Assembly (NCBI GenBank): GCA_949316235.1
Contig: OX438748.1
Span: 25,794,575 to 25,858,574 of the forward strand
Length of the DNA stretch: 64,000 nt
Reading direction: 5' to 3'
From: Oegoconia quadripuncta
Lineage: Eukaryota; Arthropoda; Insecta; Lepidoptera; Autostichidae
The notes below the pieces were generated by a model. That model saw nothing but the letters and a program-made list of their open reading frames with translations, did no database searches and was not told where the DNA came from. Position 1 is the stretch's first letter. The number at the start of each line of letters is the position of its first letter. The translations under genes were made by a program, and so were the position numbers. Shown here one piece after another: positions 47,433-58,354 of this stretch.

Positions 47433-48031
47433 AGAAACACTCGTGGCGCAGTCGCATTCGCTATTCGCTATTCGTTTTCGATTAGTGAAGTTAAGCAATG
47501 TCTGGCGCGGTCAGTCTTTGGATGGGTGACCACTAGTGTTTTCATACTTCGGAAGGCACGTTAAATAGTCTTTTCAATTGAAGTCAATTCGGTGGCCGAT
47601 ATACTAATCTGACACAAATCTACTAAACCGCACTGGGCGTGCATGGAGGATTATAGCTCACATCCTCTCCCAGTGATAGGAGGCTGCAACCCAACAATCC
47701 CACCTCCACACTCCTCCCACTGTAACTCCTATAAGCTAGGATCGACAGTGGTACTCGACACGGCGCCTACTGAAGGTAGACGGTGCCCTATGTGACTCTA
47801 TTGCTACCTTGGACCCCAGGCTAATTAAAGAAAGAAATAAGGTGTGTTAGTAAGAAAAAGGTTTCCCACTTCCCCCCTTGGCAAATGGGGGTGTAGACAA
47901 TGAAATGCAACATGGCACTAAGGCCATCCCTATGGGGAAGGAGGGCGAGTGAACTCGGCCTCCTGCTTTCGTATACACGACGGACCCAACAGTGCAATAA
48001 CCCAACAGTGGAGACGTTGTAAGGCTGTTGA
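47433..48031 (+). mobile_element. 5S-rRNA-derived SINE
   Basis: 47484-47535 reads 'gaagttaagcaatgtctggc' and 'ggatgggtgaccactagtg', matching the conserved central and 3' part of 5S rRNA (GAAGTTAAGCAAC, GGATGGGTGACC). The body continues with 'cggaaggcacgttaaatag' and ends 'aaggctgttgatgatga'. 5S-headed SINEs use the internal pol III promoter of 5S rRNA. The A-box part at the 5' side is poorly kept. Confidence 0.7.
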
Positions 48032-48194
48032 TGATGAATATGAATTATATTTGTTAAGAATTTCACTTGAGGCGACAGTTTTATGGGCGGTTCTCAATAT
48101 TCTCCACTATTAAAATATTATCAGCCCTGTAGCAGTTTCCTGCTGATAGACCGTCATCTACTCTGATGTTCACAGATAATGTGCATTGTTGCAG

Positions 48195-48244
48195 ATGGAG
48201 TGGCTGCCCAGGTGAACTCTATGGCGCCGCAGTCCTGGGGCTGA
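48195..48244 (+). promoter_or_regulatory. Two short upstream ORFs before the Dpr start
   Basis: Two minimal ORFs precede the signal-peptide ATG: ATG at 48195 (7 codons including TGA, MEWLPR) and ATG at 48221 (8 codons including TGA, MAPQSWG). The second stops 4 bases before the main ATG. A CAG at 48192-48194 after a pyrimidine-containing stretch could be a splice acceptor of a leader exon, so the true transcript start is unknown. If the leader covers both, scanning ribosomes would meet them first. Confidence 0.35.
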
Positions 48245-48248
48245 CAAA

Positions 48249-48324
48249 ATGACACGGGCAGCTCTGCTGGTCTTCTGTTCACTCCTCACCAGGACGTTAT
48301 GTGTCATAGCTCCGCAAATACCAG
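48249..48324 (+). CDS. dpr: Dpr-like gene, exon 1: signal peptide
   Basis: The ATG at 48249 opens a 25-codon exon beginning MTRAALLVFCSLLTRTLCVI, with a basic residue near the start and a leucine-rich hydrophobic core, which is a typical secretory signal. It ends at CCA-G followed by GTAAAT, a good donor, leaving phase 1. The next exon supplies AT, making an aspartate codon, so the reading frame continues. The same frame has a stop at 48213-48215 and no earlier ATG, which fixes this start. No promoter is obvious. The exon is assigned to the gene through signal-peptide character, phase match and position; it has no family-diagnostic residues. Confidence 0.6.
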
Positions 48325-49039
48325 GTAAATAACACACCCATTGCAGTTCTTCAGGTTTCTTCATGATCGCTGATGTACGTTGCTTTGATCGTATGAAATT
48401 TTTAGACATATCATTATATAGAAGACACAAAGTGGAATTCAGCTATTTTGACCATGTCAAAAAATTGTGCTGGAGAAATTGCCAATTAGTAACCAAAGGA
48501 AAACATAATGCTATTAATTGTAGTTTATGGGTTATTTTAAGTGAGCATTCTGGCTTCAGGTGTTGCTAGAATCCTTCTTGTCCTACACATATATTTACCA
48601 ATGATTACAATTTATATCCCAAAAAACTGTGCATAAATAGTGCCACAGAAGTAGTTATAAGTCCCCTAAATAGTTCTTCAAAAACAACTAACACACATGC
48701 GCACGCGCAACTTGTAAAATTCTAACGTGCTAGTTACATCTAAGGCTAGTTCTACCACCTTTATGCTTTGCATGCATGTCTGTAACCAGAGAAATTGTTT
48801 CTCTATTATGGAAATTTTGGCATCCGCGATACAGGTCTAGCCTAGTGTGGATGTTACAGCAAATGTATAATTATGTATGGTCCTTTTTGGTAAATAAACA
48901 TCTTATCTTATTTAGATATCTTTGTGAAGCGTCGGGCGAACATTTTTGTTCTCCGCATTGCATAGAATAACATACATAATGTTGTCCGATTTGGATTTGT
49001 GTGTCTGGCCAAATTAAACTAAACTAAAAAAAAAATTAA

Positions 49040-49078
49040 CTTTTCTTAACAAAAATTTATAGTTTTTGTTAAGAAAAG
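49040..49078. repeat. 16-bp perfect hairpin (intron 1)
   Basis: CTTTTCTTAACAAAAA and its complement with a 7-nt loop. Confidence 0.88.
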
Positions 49079-49844
49079 AGTCAGGGGTGTATGATTTAAC
49101 ACAACCTTTAAAATTTTCTCTGGTAGCTAATGAAAAATCACAAAGTGTGGGAATAATATGTGAGTAAAAGGAAAGTAGAACTTTTAATATTCAAAGGAAC
49201 TTTCATCCGTGAACATAATTTCTCCTATTTCAACAGAGAGCCTGTATGAAAATGAACAAAACAAATACCAGTGAAGTTCTCTTTGACACTTCTTGAAACA
49301 AAGCGATTTATCAAATACGCAAAAGGATTTCTTTTTTATAGGACATAAATAGCAAATCTAAGTTTCCAGTTCCCAGTTGATCGGTTTAATCAAGTTAATA
49401 CATTGCGCCTTTACTGTGCAGTAAAAGGAATCTCGTTTATAGTGACGTACCCGGTCGAGTACCTACATACAATAGAGTATCGATAATGGAGTTTACTTAG
49501 CACTCGATCTTCCGTTACCGGTGCATCGATTTTAACAACGAACATTTTAAAGAATATTTGTTAAATTTGAAATTTGTTGAAATGTCCTACGAAATTTATT
49601 GTGTAGCAGACATTGCTGAGAAAATACCGTAGAAGAAGGCAGTTATTTACTTCATTATTGGATAAGCAATTTCGTCGGGTAATGGATCCGCCATCTTTTC
49701 AGTTTATAAAACAACAGCATGCTCTGGTTTTCAGCATAGCTCTAATCGACCTTCCATTCAATTCAACTTTTATCTATCGAACTAGTTAAACTCCCAATTC
49801 AATCTAAGGAAACCTAACGAAACCTTAATGCGAAAAAATGGATG

Positions 49845-50005
49845 TTTGTTTGTTGCCCGACTACGGTGAAAATCAACTGATTTGGCAGAAATTTGGCATA
49901 TAATTTAACTGGCATGGACAGAAGTTTAAATCCCAGTAAAATAACTTACGAAGATTACTCCACAATAAAGTGTACGAGGCGCAGCCGCAGGTAGCAAGAA
50001 ATCTC
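49845..50005 (+). mobile_element. Helitron-like fragment (intron 1)
   Basis: 'gatttggcagaaatttggca', 'gtacgaggcgcagccgcag'; diverged. Confidence 0.4.
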
Positions 50006-50750
50006 TAAAACAGAATAGGTACAGGCAGCCGCACGATAAAAAGTACCTATGTAAGACGGCAGATGCAAATAAAAAAAAATACCCTCATTTCATTTTTTTT
50101 ATCCGACTGCCCCAGGAGTGTTATATTTTTCGAATGTCTGTATGTAAGTGTGTATGTAGGTACATTTCTATGTTACCTCCAATAGCCTATACGGCATGAC
50201 CAATTTTGAAGTGTAAGGTAGGTACCGTTCGATTTGTCTTGTTCCCCAGAGTGTCATAGCATAAATTTTATAGTAAAAGAACCAACATGGCGCCCGCAAA
50301 ATACAAAAATATTCTATGGCGTTTTTTTGGTTTTTAAATACTTAAATAGTTGAATACTTAAATAACCGCATTGAATTCTTTGTTTTCCTATTTTTTGACG
50401 ATTCAATTATAATTGTCACCTCGCAAATATAAATAGGAACAAAGTAAATATATCGATACTTTGTACATCCCGAATTGATTCAATCCATCACTAGATCGCC
50501 TTCAATTTGAATCTTTCACAATCATTTATCATTTGCTCCCTTTTTCTTTGCGTATATACCCATGAATTAGTTAGTGATTAGGTTAATGTCTCGTTTTGTC
50601 ACTGTCACTCTTGTATAGAAACCGCAATGATGAATGAAGACAGAAAATGTGGGTACTCCTTTAAGGATTACGCTATTGTATGCAATATAATGGAACCTAC
50701 AGCAATGGAATTAAAAGATTAGTTTTTAATTTGGTAAATAGGTTGTAATT

Positions 50751-50991
50751 TGTTTTTATGCACAACGGATTAGTACTTGACCTCAATCACACTTGATGTT
50801 AAGTGAAAATGAGGTTGAAGGTGGAAGCGTACTAACCCAGACACCCCAACATATTTGGGGGACTATCTTATCTCTGACAACCGGAACACAACAATGCTAT
50901 TAACATTGCTTGTTTGGCGGCAGATTTAGATAAGATGGTGGTAGCCAGGTGGACATTTAAAATGCTCTACCACCAACCAAACCGAGTACTT
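50751..50991 (-). mobile_element. SINE-C, head missing (intron 1)
   Basis: 'gacctcaatcacacttgatg' to 'ccaaccaaaccgagtactt'. Confidence 0.8.
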
Positions 50992-51140
50992 TGTACAGAT
51001 GTATTTCAATAATGCATGGTCAGATATAAATATATTTGTTTTATATTTAAGAGTTAACTAGGAGAAAAGTTGTAAGCCATGTTTGATGAATCAGTTCAGC
51101 CGCTTTGAAGATATTCAAATTTTAACACAGTTTCTTTATG

Positions 51141-51590
51141 CAGGAAGAATTTGAATTCATGTAATTCGCATTAACTGGTGACTGGTGACAACGTCCCCAA
51201 AGAACCATACTAGAATTCGATCAAAAATCTTTCCATTACCCATACTTACAAAGTAAACTATTCTGAAACCACTTTTCGTATGGAACTCCAATCATTTTCG
51301 GTTGGTGACCCCACTCCTGTGTGCGAAGTATGAGTTTTGTCTCGTTTTAAACCTTACCATCGCGTTCGCGTTTACGTTTAAGTCCCTATGAAAAAAATCG
51401 CTAGAGGCGCAGCACATTTCTCCATACAAATCGTCACGTAAACGTGAACGCGGTAGTAAAGTTAAGTCGAAACAAAACACACTCCGCCCTCTGATTAAGA
51501 ACAACTTTACACTAGGAAACCATAAACGAATTCAGCCGAAAATTGTTGGACTTCCATGCTAAAGGTGGTTTCAGGATGGTTTTACTTTGT
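51141..51590. mobile_element. MITE family G with nested palindromic element (intron 1)
   Basis: 'gaatttgaattcatgtaatt' and 'ttaactggtgactggtgac' of family G; the right outer end is lost. A second inverted-repeat element occupies about 51325-51490. Confidence 0.65.
51325..51490. mobile_element. Palindromic element nested in G
   Basis: Left 'agtatgagttttgtctcgtt' ... 'cgcgttcgcgtttacg' is matched, inverted, by 'cgtaaacgtgaacgcg' ... 'gtcgaaacaaaacacact'. Confidence 0.65.
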
Positions 51591-51625
51591 CGGAAATATA
51601 TGCGGTACACATATACGTTTATATA

Positions 51626-51633
51626 TGACGTCA
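51626..51633. promoter_or_regulatory. CRE-like octamer TGACGTCA
   Basis: Single perfect site in intron 1 of the Dpr-like gene. Confidence 0.25.
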
Positions 51634-51710
51634 CTATCTTTATCCCAAAGAGACAGAGTCAAAGATGTCCCAAACAATAAACATAGGCGTTTGGGTGTTC
51701 CGAATATCAA

Positions 51711-51998
51711 CATCATCATCATCAGCCCGTAAACATCCTACTGCAGGGATATAGGCCTTCCCTCATATATGAAGGAGTAAGGGGCATAGTCCACCACGCT
51801 GGCCCAATGCGGGTTGGGGACTTCACATGTCTTAGAATATTTATTTCTGTTTCCTCACGATGTTTTCCTTCACTTTTTAAGAGCAGTTGGATAAATGCAC
51901 GTAAGTAATAAAAATAAAAAAATAAAAAAACTCATTGGTACATGGTATGCCTAGGAATAGAACCCGGACCTCCCAAATTGCTAAGCCACCGACGCTCT
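51711..51998 (-). mobile_element. SINE-D, near full length (intron 1)
   Basis: (CAT)n tail, 'ccaccacgctggcccaatgc', head 'ctaagccaccgacgctc'. Confidence 0.82.
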
Positions 51999-52061
51999 CG
52001 TAAGTGTGTGGAAAGGGAGATAAATAAATGACTAATTATAAGCTGTAAGCTAATAATATAT

Positions 52062-52883
52062 CCTCCTGCCGAAAATCTCCACCAAGCGCTCGAGGAACTG
52101 AATGATGACCTGGTGAAAATTACCGAATGGAGCAAGTCTTACGGTCTGACTATAAACCCAAGCAAGTCGCAGGTAATAATTGTGGGCGGGTCGAAGCAAT
52201 TGAGTCGGCTGGATTACAGTGCTCTACCCTCACTCAGCCTTAATGGCATTTCTATACCATTCAGTAACGTCGTAAAGAACCTCGGTATTCAAATTGACAG
52301 GTCGCTCTCCTGGATTCCCCATGTCGAATATGTAAGTCGCAAGTTCTTCGCCGTGCTAGGTTCGCTGAGAAAGTGGAAAAATCTTTTACCTATCAGAACA
52401 AAGGTAGAACTTGCTCAGTCACTTCTTCTTCCTATTCTTGACTACGCTGATGTGTCATATCTCGATCTCACTGAAGAACTGCTGAATAAGCTAGAACGCC
52501 TTCAGAATATGGCCATCCGTTTCATTTTCGGAGTTCGCAAGTATGATCACATATCCGCATACCGGGCGCAATTAAAGTGGCTTCCTATCAGACTCCGACG
52601 TAACCTGCATATCCTCACTCTCCTTTATAATGTACTATACAGTCAGATTTCCCCCCCTTACCTTAAAAATCTGTTTACATATTTAGGATCCGATCACGAT
52701 GTGCCTCTTAGGTCTAAAACAAACAATTTGCTTAAGCCCATCAGCTGCCGTACAAATTATTACTCGGGATCCTTTGGCATTAGGGCTGCGCAGTTGTGGA
52801 ATGCACTACCACTAAGTATTCGCCACGCAGAATCGCTTGCAGTGTTTAAACTGCGTCTAAAGGACTATTATTTATCTCTCTAA
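52062..52883 (+). pseudogene. CR1/Jockey-type LINE ORF2 remnant, second copy
   Basis: A single open frame of about 273 codons to the TAA at 52881-52883, in intron 1 of the Dpr-like gene and in the same orientation. Motifs in order: ITEWSKSYGLTINPSKSQ, VKNLGIQIDRSLSW, LLPILDYADVSYLDLTEELL, NKLERLQNMAIRFIFGVRKY, LKWLPIRLRRNLHIL, then AAQLWNALPLSIRHAESLAV and FKLRLKDYYLSL. It starts just after where the catalytic YADD would be, so it is 5'-truncated and inactive. The intact frame suggests a younger insertion than the copy at 9.6-10.4 kb, with which it shares nearly every core motif. Confidence 0.88.
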
Positions 52884-53219
52884 TGAATTGTATATACTGT
52901 TATATATATTTATGTGTATTTTATTATTGTACTTATTTATATGGTTTGTTTATTTTAGTAAGTGTTTATCTTTGTATGTATTCCACTATACCTATGTATT
53001 TTCTATGTATCGTCTATTTACTACTGATATTTAAGTTATTCAGCTTTTACTTTGCACTATCCAACTACTTATTAAAAAAGCTTCTTTAACTGAGGTTGTC
53101 TGGAAGAAATCGCTATCAGCGATAAGACCGCCTTTGTACACTTCATTATCTATGTTAAATGTTCTTTGTATTTTATTTTTGTGTGCAATAAAGAATTTAA
53201 TAATAATAATAATAATATA
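52884..53219 (+). mobile_element. 3' UTR and (TAA)n tail of the 52-kb LINE
   Basis: AT-rich UTR with a stem-loop (ATCGCT-ATC-AGCGAT, 53109-53123), then GTGTGCAATAAAG and a (AAT)n tail ending near 53218. The same end is found at 42459-42553. Confidence 0.75.
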
Positions 53220-53565
53220 TCTTTGTAACATTTTAGAAAAATAAATAAATACAGATACATAATACGCGTTCAGTTGATAACCCTCTCGTTGTTGGTTAAA
53301 AAGGCGGGGCTCGTTTTATAACAAAGATGAAAAAACAGGGGACTGCACTCGATGGAAAGAGGTCACCGTAACGGCCTATTTATAAAGTTACCTCAGTCAT
53401 TGCATTGGAACCACTCTAGTTATACAGGGTGTAAAATTAAGTAATACTAAACCTTAAACCACGTACATGCCATTAAACTCGGGAATTGTATGTTTCACTT
53501 TTTTTTATTTGTAGAAAAATGGACTTTTTTGGATTTTTTTTAATTGCCCCTTTTTTGGGCGTATT

Positions 53566-53894
53566 TCTTTATGCACAACGGGTTCGTACTTAACCTCAAT
53601 CACAACTGATGTTAAGTGAAGATGAAGTCGAAGGTGGAAGCGTACTGACCCGGAAACCCCAACACATTGGGGGTACTGGCTATCTTATCTCTGACAACCG
53701 GAACACAACAATGCTATTAACATTGCTACTTGGCGGCAGATTTAGATAAGATGGTGGCAGCTAGCCAGGCGGACATTTAAAATGCCTTACCACCAAGCAA
53801 ACCGAGTACTTAAAAATGTACCCCGCTGAGGATCGAACCCGCGACCTCAGAGTCGTAAACCCATTGTTGTTTACATTGAGCCACGGAGGCGGTT
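53566..53894 (-). mobile_element. SINE-C, full length (intron 1)
   Basis: 'atgcacaacgggttcgtact' to head 'cattgagccacggaggcggt'. Confidence 0.87.
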
Positions 53895-53974
53895 AATATT
53901 ATATTAACATTTCTGTTTGGCGATCTAATCGCCATTTTTAAATTTATTTAATGTAATGATGTAATTATGTGCGA

Positions 53975-54129
53975 TAGGCTACAAACGCGACCGTCAAATT
54001 CCACAAAGTTTTATAATATTTAGCGGTTTTGAAAAAAAAAATAATTAAACAACCAATGCCAATGCCTTCTATTTCACTTACCTAATATGCCCTATTTTTT
54101 TCCTTACGGTAAAAAAACTCATGCAGTAT
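53975..54129. mobile_element. Family H element, internally deleted (intron 1)
   Basis: 'ggctacaaacgcgaccgtca' (one arm of the 23-bp palindrome) and 'ccttacggtaaaaaaactca' terminal repeat. Confidence 0.65.
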
Positions 54130-54704
54130 ATGTATGTAGACTTACTTTGTCATGTGATTAATAAAATTCACCCACCAAAAAGCGACAAAGCCTTATTGGT
54201 ACTATATAACAGCGATTTTTTTAAAGTTTTTTTAAAGTCTGCATGTGAACGAAATTCCAATATGGCCATACAGCTCAATCAGTTACCAGGACAGCTATGA
54301 ACAAAAGTTCAAAGGTGAGTTTTATGCAACAATGCCCCTCGGGGTGTTTGACGGCTTTAGATGGGTTATTCCACGTACGGTTAATATTCTACCCATGTCA
54401 AAGAGACAAATCTGTAGGATAGATGACAAAGAGTAGGAATGTATTGATTTGCGGTATGCGACCTTTGCTCATATATAATATGTCAGGGAAATAAGGGCTT
54501 TGCTATAGACCGGAACGGCGCCAGCTTCTCGTGGTAAAGGGGCGATGTCAAGTCACTAAACACGAATAGGATATCAGAATGACACCAGCATTTAATAGAA
54601 CGTGGTAATAGTCTGTCACTGATGGAACACGGGCCCGATTACCTTAAATCTTTAAGGAGGCAATTAGAGATCACTTACCCACATAGGCACATACTTACAC
54701 ACAT

Positions 54705-54785
54705 TTGCCGAGGGGGGAAGTGGGAAAGCTTTTTCTTACTTACACACCCTATTTCTTTCTTTAATTAGCCTGGGGTCCAAGGTAG
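54705..54785 (-). mobile_element. Fragment of the 5S-SINE body (intron 1)
   Basis: 'taattagcctggggtccaag' is the reverse of 47806-47830. Confidence 0.6.
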
Positions 54786-54796
54786 GTCCAAGTAGG

Positions 54797-54909
54797 TCCC
54801 CCAAATAAGATGGGGTTTCCGGGTCAGTACGCTACCACCATCGGCCTCATCTTCACTTAACATCAGGTGTGATTGAGGTCAAGTGCTAACCCGTTGTGGA
54901 TAAAAAAAA
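54797..54909 (+). mobile_element. SINE-C 3' end (intron 1)
   Basis: 'ggggtttccgggtcagtacg', 'catcaggtgtgattgaggtc', A tail. Confidence 0.75.
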
Positions 54910-55620
54910 CCTATTTCATGGGATAAAAGTGATGAAATCAAAAATCGTAATATTTTTGGGTAGACTTGACTGCCCGTACATTTGCCACTGCTGTGACTTA
55001 CTCGTACATGTTGTTAATTAAGTAATGCCTAGTTTATAAGATTGTATCTACTTATAATTATAAGTCTTCCTGTTGCTCGAAATAAATATATTATCTACTT
55101 TATACTAATTATCTAACCGCAAACTAGGAAAAGTCTATTGTACTATGATATGGTTAACGACTAAATAAAGGATATAAATATGCTTAAAACGATATGATTA
55201 AAATTACCACTGTGAATTACATTGCGTCGGAGAATATACTTAGAACCCCTGTAACTATTTTCAAAAAAATTGAGCACTAACTTCTTTATAATTATGAAAA
55301 ATTTCACCGAGGGCAAATATCACGATTCAATAAACTATCTTTAGAAAATATAAAGTAGCTATTGATAAATTTTTTAGAAAATAGTTTTAGTAGATCTTAG
55401 CATCTTCTACAACGCAATGAAGTGCACAGTGGTAACTTTAATTTAATATTGTAGGTTTCATAACTAAATACCTATATATACACTATACCTAAAGCAAACT
55501 CCTGATCCATTAGAAAATATATTTTACAATATCGTTGATAGGTACTCTGTCTATGTACAAAAAATCAGGGCCTTTAAGATTATAGGAAGTTACACCCCTA
55601 AATATGCATATCTTGACTGG

Positions 55621-55680
55621 ACTACTATGTTAAGTGAAGATGTGGCCGAAGGTGGAAGCGTACTGACTCGGAATCCCCAT
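55621..55680 (-). mobile_element. SINE-C fragment (intron 1)
   Basis: 'atgttaagtgaagatgtggc', 'ggaagcgtactgactcgg'; about 130 bp upstream of exon 2. Confidence 0.6.
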
Positions 55681-55814
55681 TTATTTATTTCTATGCTGCG
55701 CTTGCAGGTGCGTGATCTCCACTGAAGATCTTTATGCCCCACCTACCATAGATTATTGAGCAATGTTACTACATAGCTACATAGATATACTTATCTAATG
55801 TATATCTTCAACAG

Positions 55815-56026
55815 ATTTCAAGACCGGTGACAAGAAAGTGGTCAACGGCCCATTCTGGCACGAGGCGTTCACAGAGATCTTCGAGGAGGCAGACGAGGAC
55901 ATCTCGACGACCACGTCGGAGCCCCTGCCAATCTTCGAAGATGACCCGTCCACGAACAACGTGACAGCGCAGCTGGGTAGCAGAGTGCATCTGCATTGCA
56001 GGGTCCACGATCTGGGAGAGAAGACG
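55815..56026 (+). CDS. dpr: Dpr-like gene, exon 2: acidic linker and Ig domain N-half
   Basis: The exon is bounded by an acceptor (ttcaacag) and a donor (ACG|GTGAGT) and encodes 71 residues. The first ~45 form an acidic, Thr/Ser-rich linker (FTEIFEEADEDISTTTSEP). Then comes the start of a V-type Ig domain: sequon NVT, then LGSRVHLHCRVHDLGEKT, where the cysteine in LHC is the B-strand disulfide residue. 'RV..LG.K.VSW' is the hallmark of Dpr Ig1. GC content is clearly higher than in surrounding DNA and it is a lone coding island. It starts in phase 1 and ends in phase 0. Confidence 0.87.
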
Positions 56027-56371
56027 GTGAGTTGCAATAAATCATTAACTATAAATTGAAATTTTCGAAAACCCCTTGACAATATTGATTGAACAAATGA
56101 TTATATATTGACCAGTGTTAAAAGCTAAATATCTTCGAAACGCCTTTCCATCAAACATTTCACGCTAAAGCAGCTTTTGGTACTTAACCAGGCTCAAGTC
56201 CACTCGTGTGTGGAATACTGCTGTCATCTCTACGATGGTTCAGCCAACTGACCGCACTCAATTCTAGGGAACGATGGCGACGTGTCCAAGAGACTCATTG
56301 GTGACCATTCGATGACTGCTAAATTACAGAGTCTCGAACACCATTTCAAGGTCGCCTGTCTCTCAGTCCTA

Positions 56372-56565
56372 TAAGCGGTTCGACTCTTCATTCATAAGGC
56401 GAACAGCTAGGGTATGGAACTCCTTTCCGACGTCAGTCTTTTCTGAACCCTACAATCTTAGGATCGATAGGTGGATCGAGGATAGGCATCTGAGGCCGCA
56501 TACTTAATCTTCGGCCACAACATGTGAGATTGCGGCCAAAAGCGTATCTAGTTAATCATAAAAAA
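56372..56565 (+). pseudogene. LINE-E C-terminal fragment (intron 2)
   Basis: 'gcggttcgactcttcattc' and 'agctagggtatggaactcc' match LINE-E; then 'aacatgtgagattgcggcc' and an A-rich end. Decayed. Confidence 0.6.
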
Positions 56566-56994
56566 CGTATCTCCGGGTTTAATTTAAAATATAAAATATA
56601 AAAAAAATAGGAAATCCTCGAAAGACTGTGATATCATTAAAATACACCAAATAAACTGTGATTGTAGCTAATTATCGTCGAAACGGCTTAACTGTTTTCC
56701 ATCAAACATGACTTAGAACCTGTCCCCTCGTTTAGTCTTTCATATAAAAAAAAAGTGCACTTAAATCGGACTACGCATTACTGAGATAGATAAAGCATTT
56801 ATTTAAGCCACTGTTTTCATACACGTACACATTTTTTTAATAACAATTAAATATATATAACAGTAAAGAAACAGAGAGAAAAATGCAAAGAGAGAGTGTG
56901 TGCCGCTGTAACTCAAATGGGTCAAAACTCATAGTGGCACATCACTCAAAGAGCGGTACACTGGTTTTCAGATACGTCCGGACAAAGAGTGGAC

Positions 56995-57021
56995 ACACAC
57001 ACACCCACACACACACACACA
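56995..57021. repeat. CA microsatellite (intron 2)
   Basis: About twelve CA units with one interruption. Confidence 0.9.
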
Positions 57022-57284
57022 ACGCCGTCAAACACATAACACACATAATGTCCTTACGTAAAGAAATGCTTTTAAAGAACATGGAATCAGCGTGACTATG
57101 ACAACTTGCATGACTAGAGTGAGAAAGATTCGCGGGCGCTACTTAAACCCTATGGAATGAAAGAGTTACACATGTATATCACCGTGTTCGTAATCTGTTT
57201 ACCCCATATATACTTTAATATTTGGGTATCTTGACTGTTTTGTTACCTTCCATCCGACTTTAACAGCACAACCATTTGGTGTTG

Positions 57285-57375
57285 CGGGTGCCCATGGGCG
57301 GCGGTGATTGCTTTCCATCAGGTGACCCGCATGCTCGTTTGCCGCCCTCTCATATAAAAAAAAAAAAAAAAAAAA
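57285..57375 (+). mobile_element. LINE/SINE 3' end with poly-A (intron 2)
   Basis: 'ccatcaggtgacccgcatgc', 'tcgtttgccgccctctcat', then 19 A. Confidence 0.65.
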
Positions 57376-58354
57376 CCACTGCGGAAACCGCGGAGTTTAT
57401 ACAAAGCCAGAAGCTCAAATAGTATTGTGTGACTCCAAGTTTATTGAACTTCTACTGAGGATGGCGGAATGCCAATATCGTACTCGACTCTTCGCTTCTT
57501 TATCACTTAGTTGTAATTTGTAATGCTACTGTCTTGGCAGGCTTTGCTGTCGAAGTTCAATAGTTGGAAATACGTTTTATTGAGACACTAATGTGGCTAT
57601 TTAATGTAATAATTTAGATATAAATAAACATGTTAAGAAGACGGGCGTTGCTAGCAACTGGGACGGTGCCAGTCTGTCTCAGGGTACTGAGGCATTAAGA
57701 TAATACCATCAGTGACCACGGAACCTGAGATGCTACCCAGTGAAGGGTAATGTAGAGTATACGCCAAAAATAATCACTCTGACCTGCACCCGAGAAACCT
57801 TAAAGCTAAATTAAATACACCTATGATGCGGGTTATTTTCCAGAAACCAGGATTACAAAAATAATTCGAAATTCTCGAAAATAACCTTAATTACAGCCAT
57901 TTAGTTATTATTAATAATTAACTTAAATGGATCAAATAAAGTTTTCTTATTCTTATATTTGTTATCCAACGAGCAGAATAAACCCTCTTAATAAAATAAT
58001 GGAAAAAATGCACGTAAAAATGCGACGTACAAATGCACTCTTAACTGATTTACAAGACACAATTGATTTACCAAAAAAGTTACACCAAATGATGTCCCGT
58101 GATAGCGACGGTACCTAATATATTTAACTAACTACTTAACTTCGTCAATAAAAACTTTAGGCACGTAACTCTACTTTCTCGTGTCCCCGAAGACACGTTT
58201 TGAGATGCTGCAGGGTTGAAAGTTGTGAAGCGTATGTCACGTTTAAATTAGGTATGTGTCAACCGCCTCTTTCAGCCAGCGGGCGAACGGCCTAAGTGTT
58301 TCTCCGCGTGATAAAATCAGATGAGGAAATTCGTGGGACAACCGTGCTAGATTC

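Noticed and set aside
55795..56082. Minus-strand frames opposite Dpr exon 2
   Set aside because: Shadows of the true plus-strand exon, which has proper splice signals and Ig motifs.
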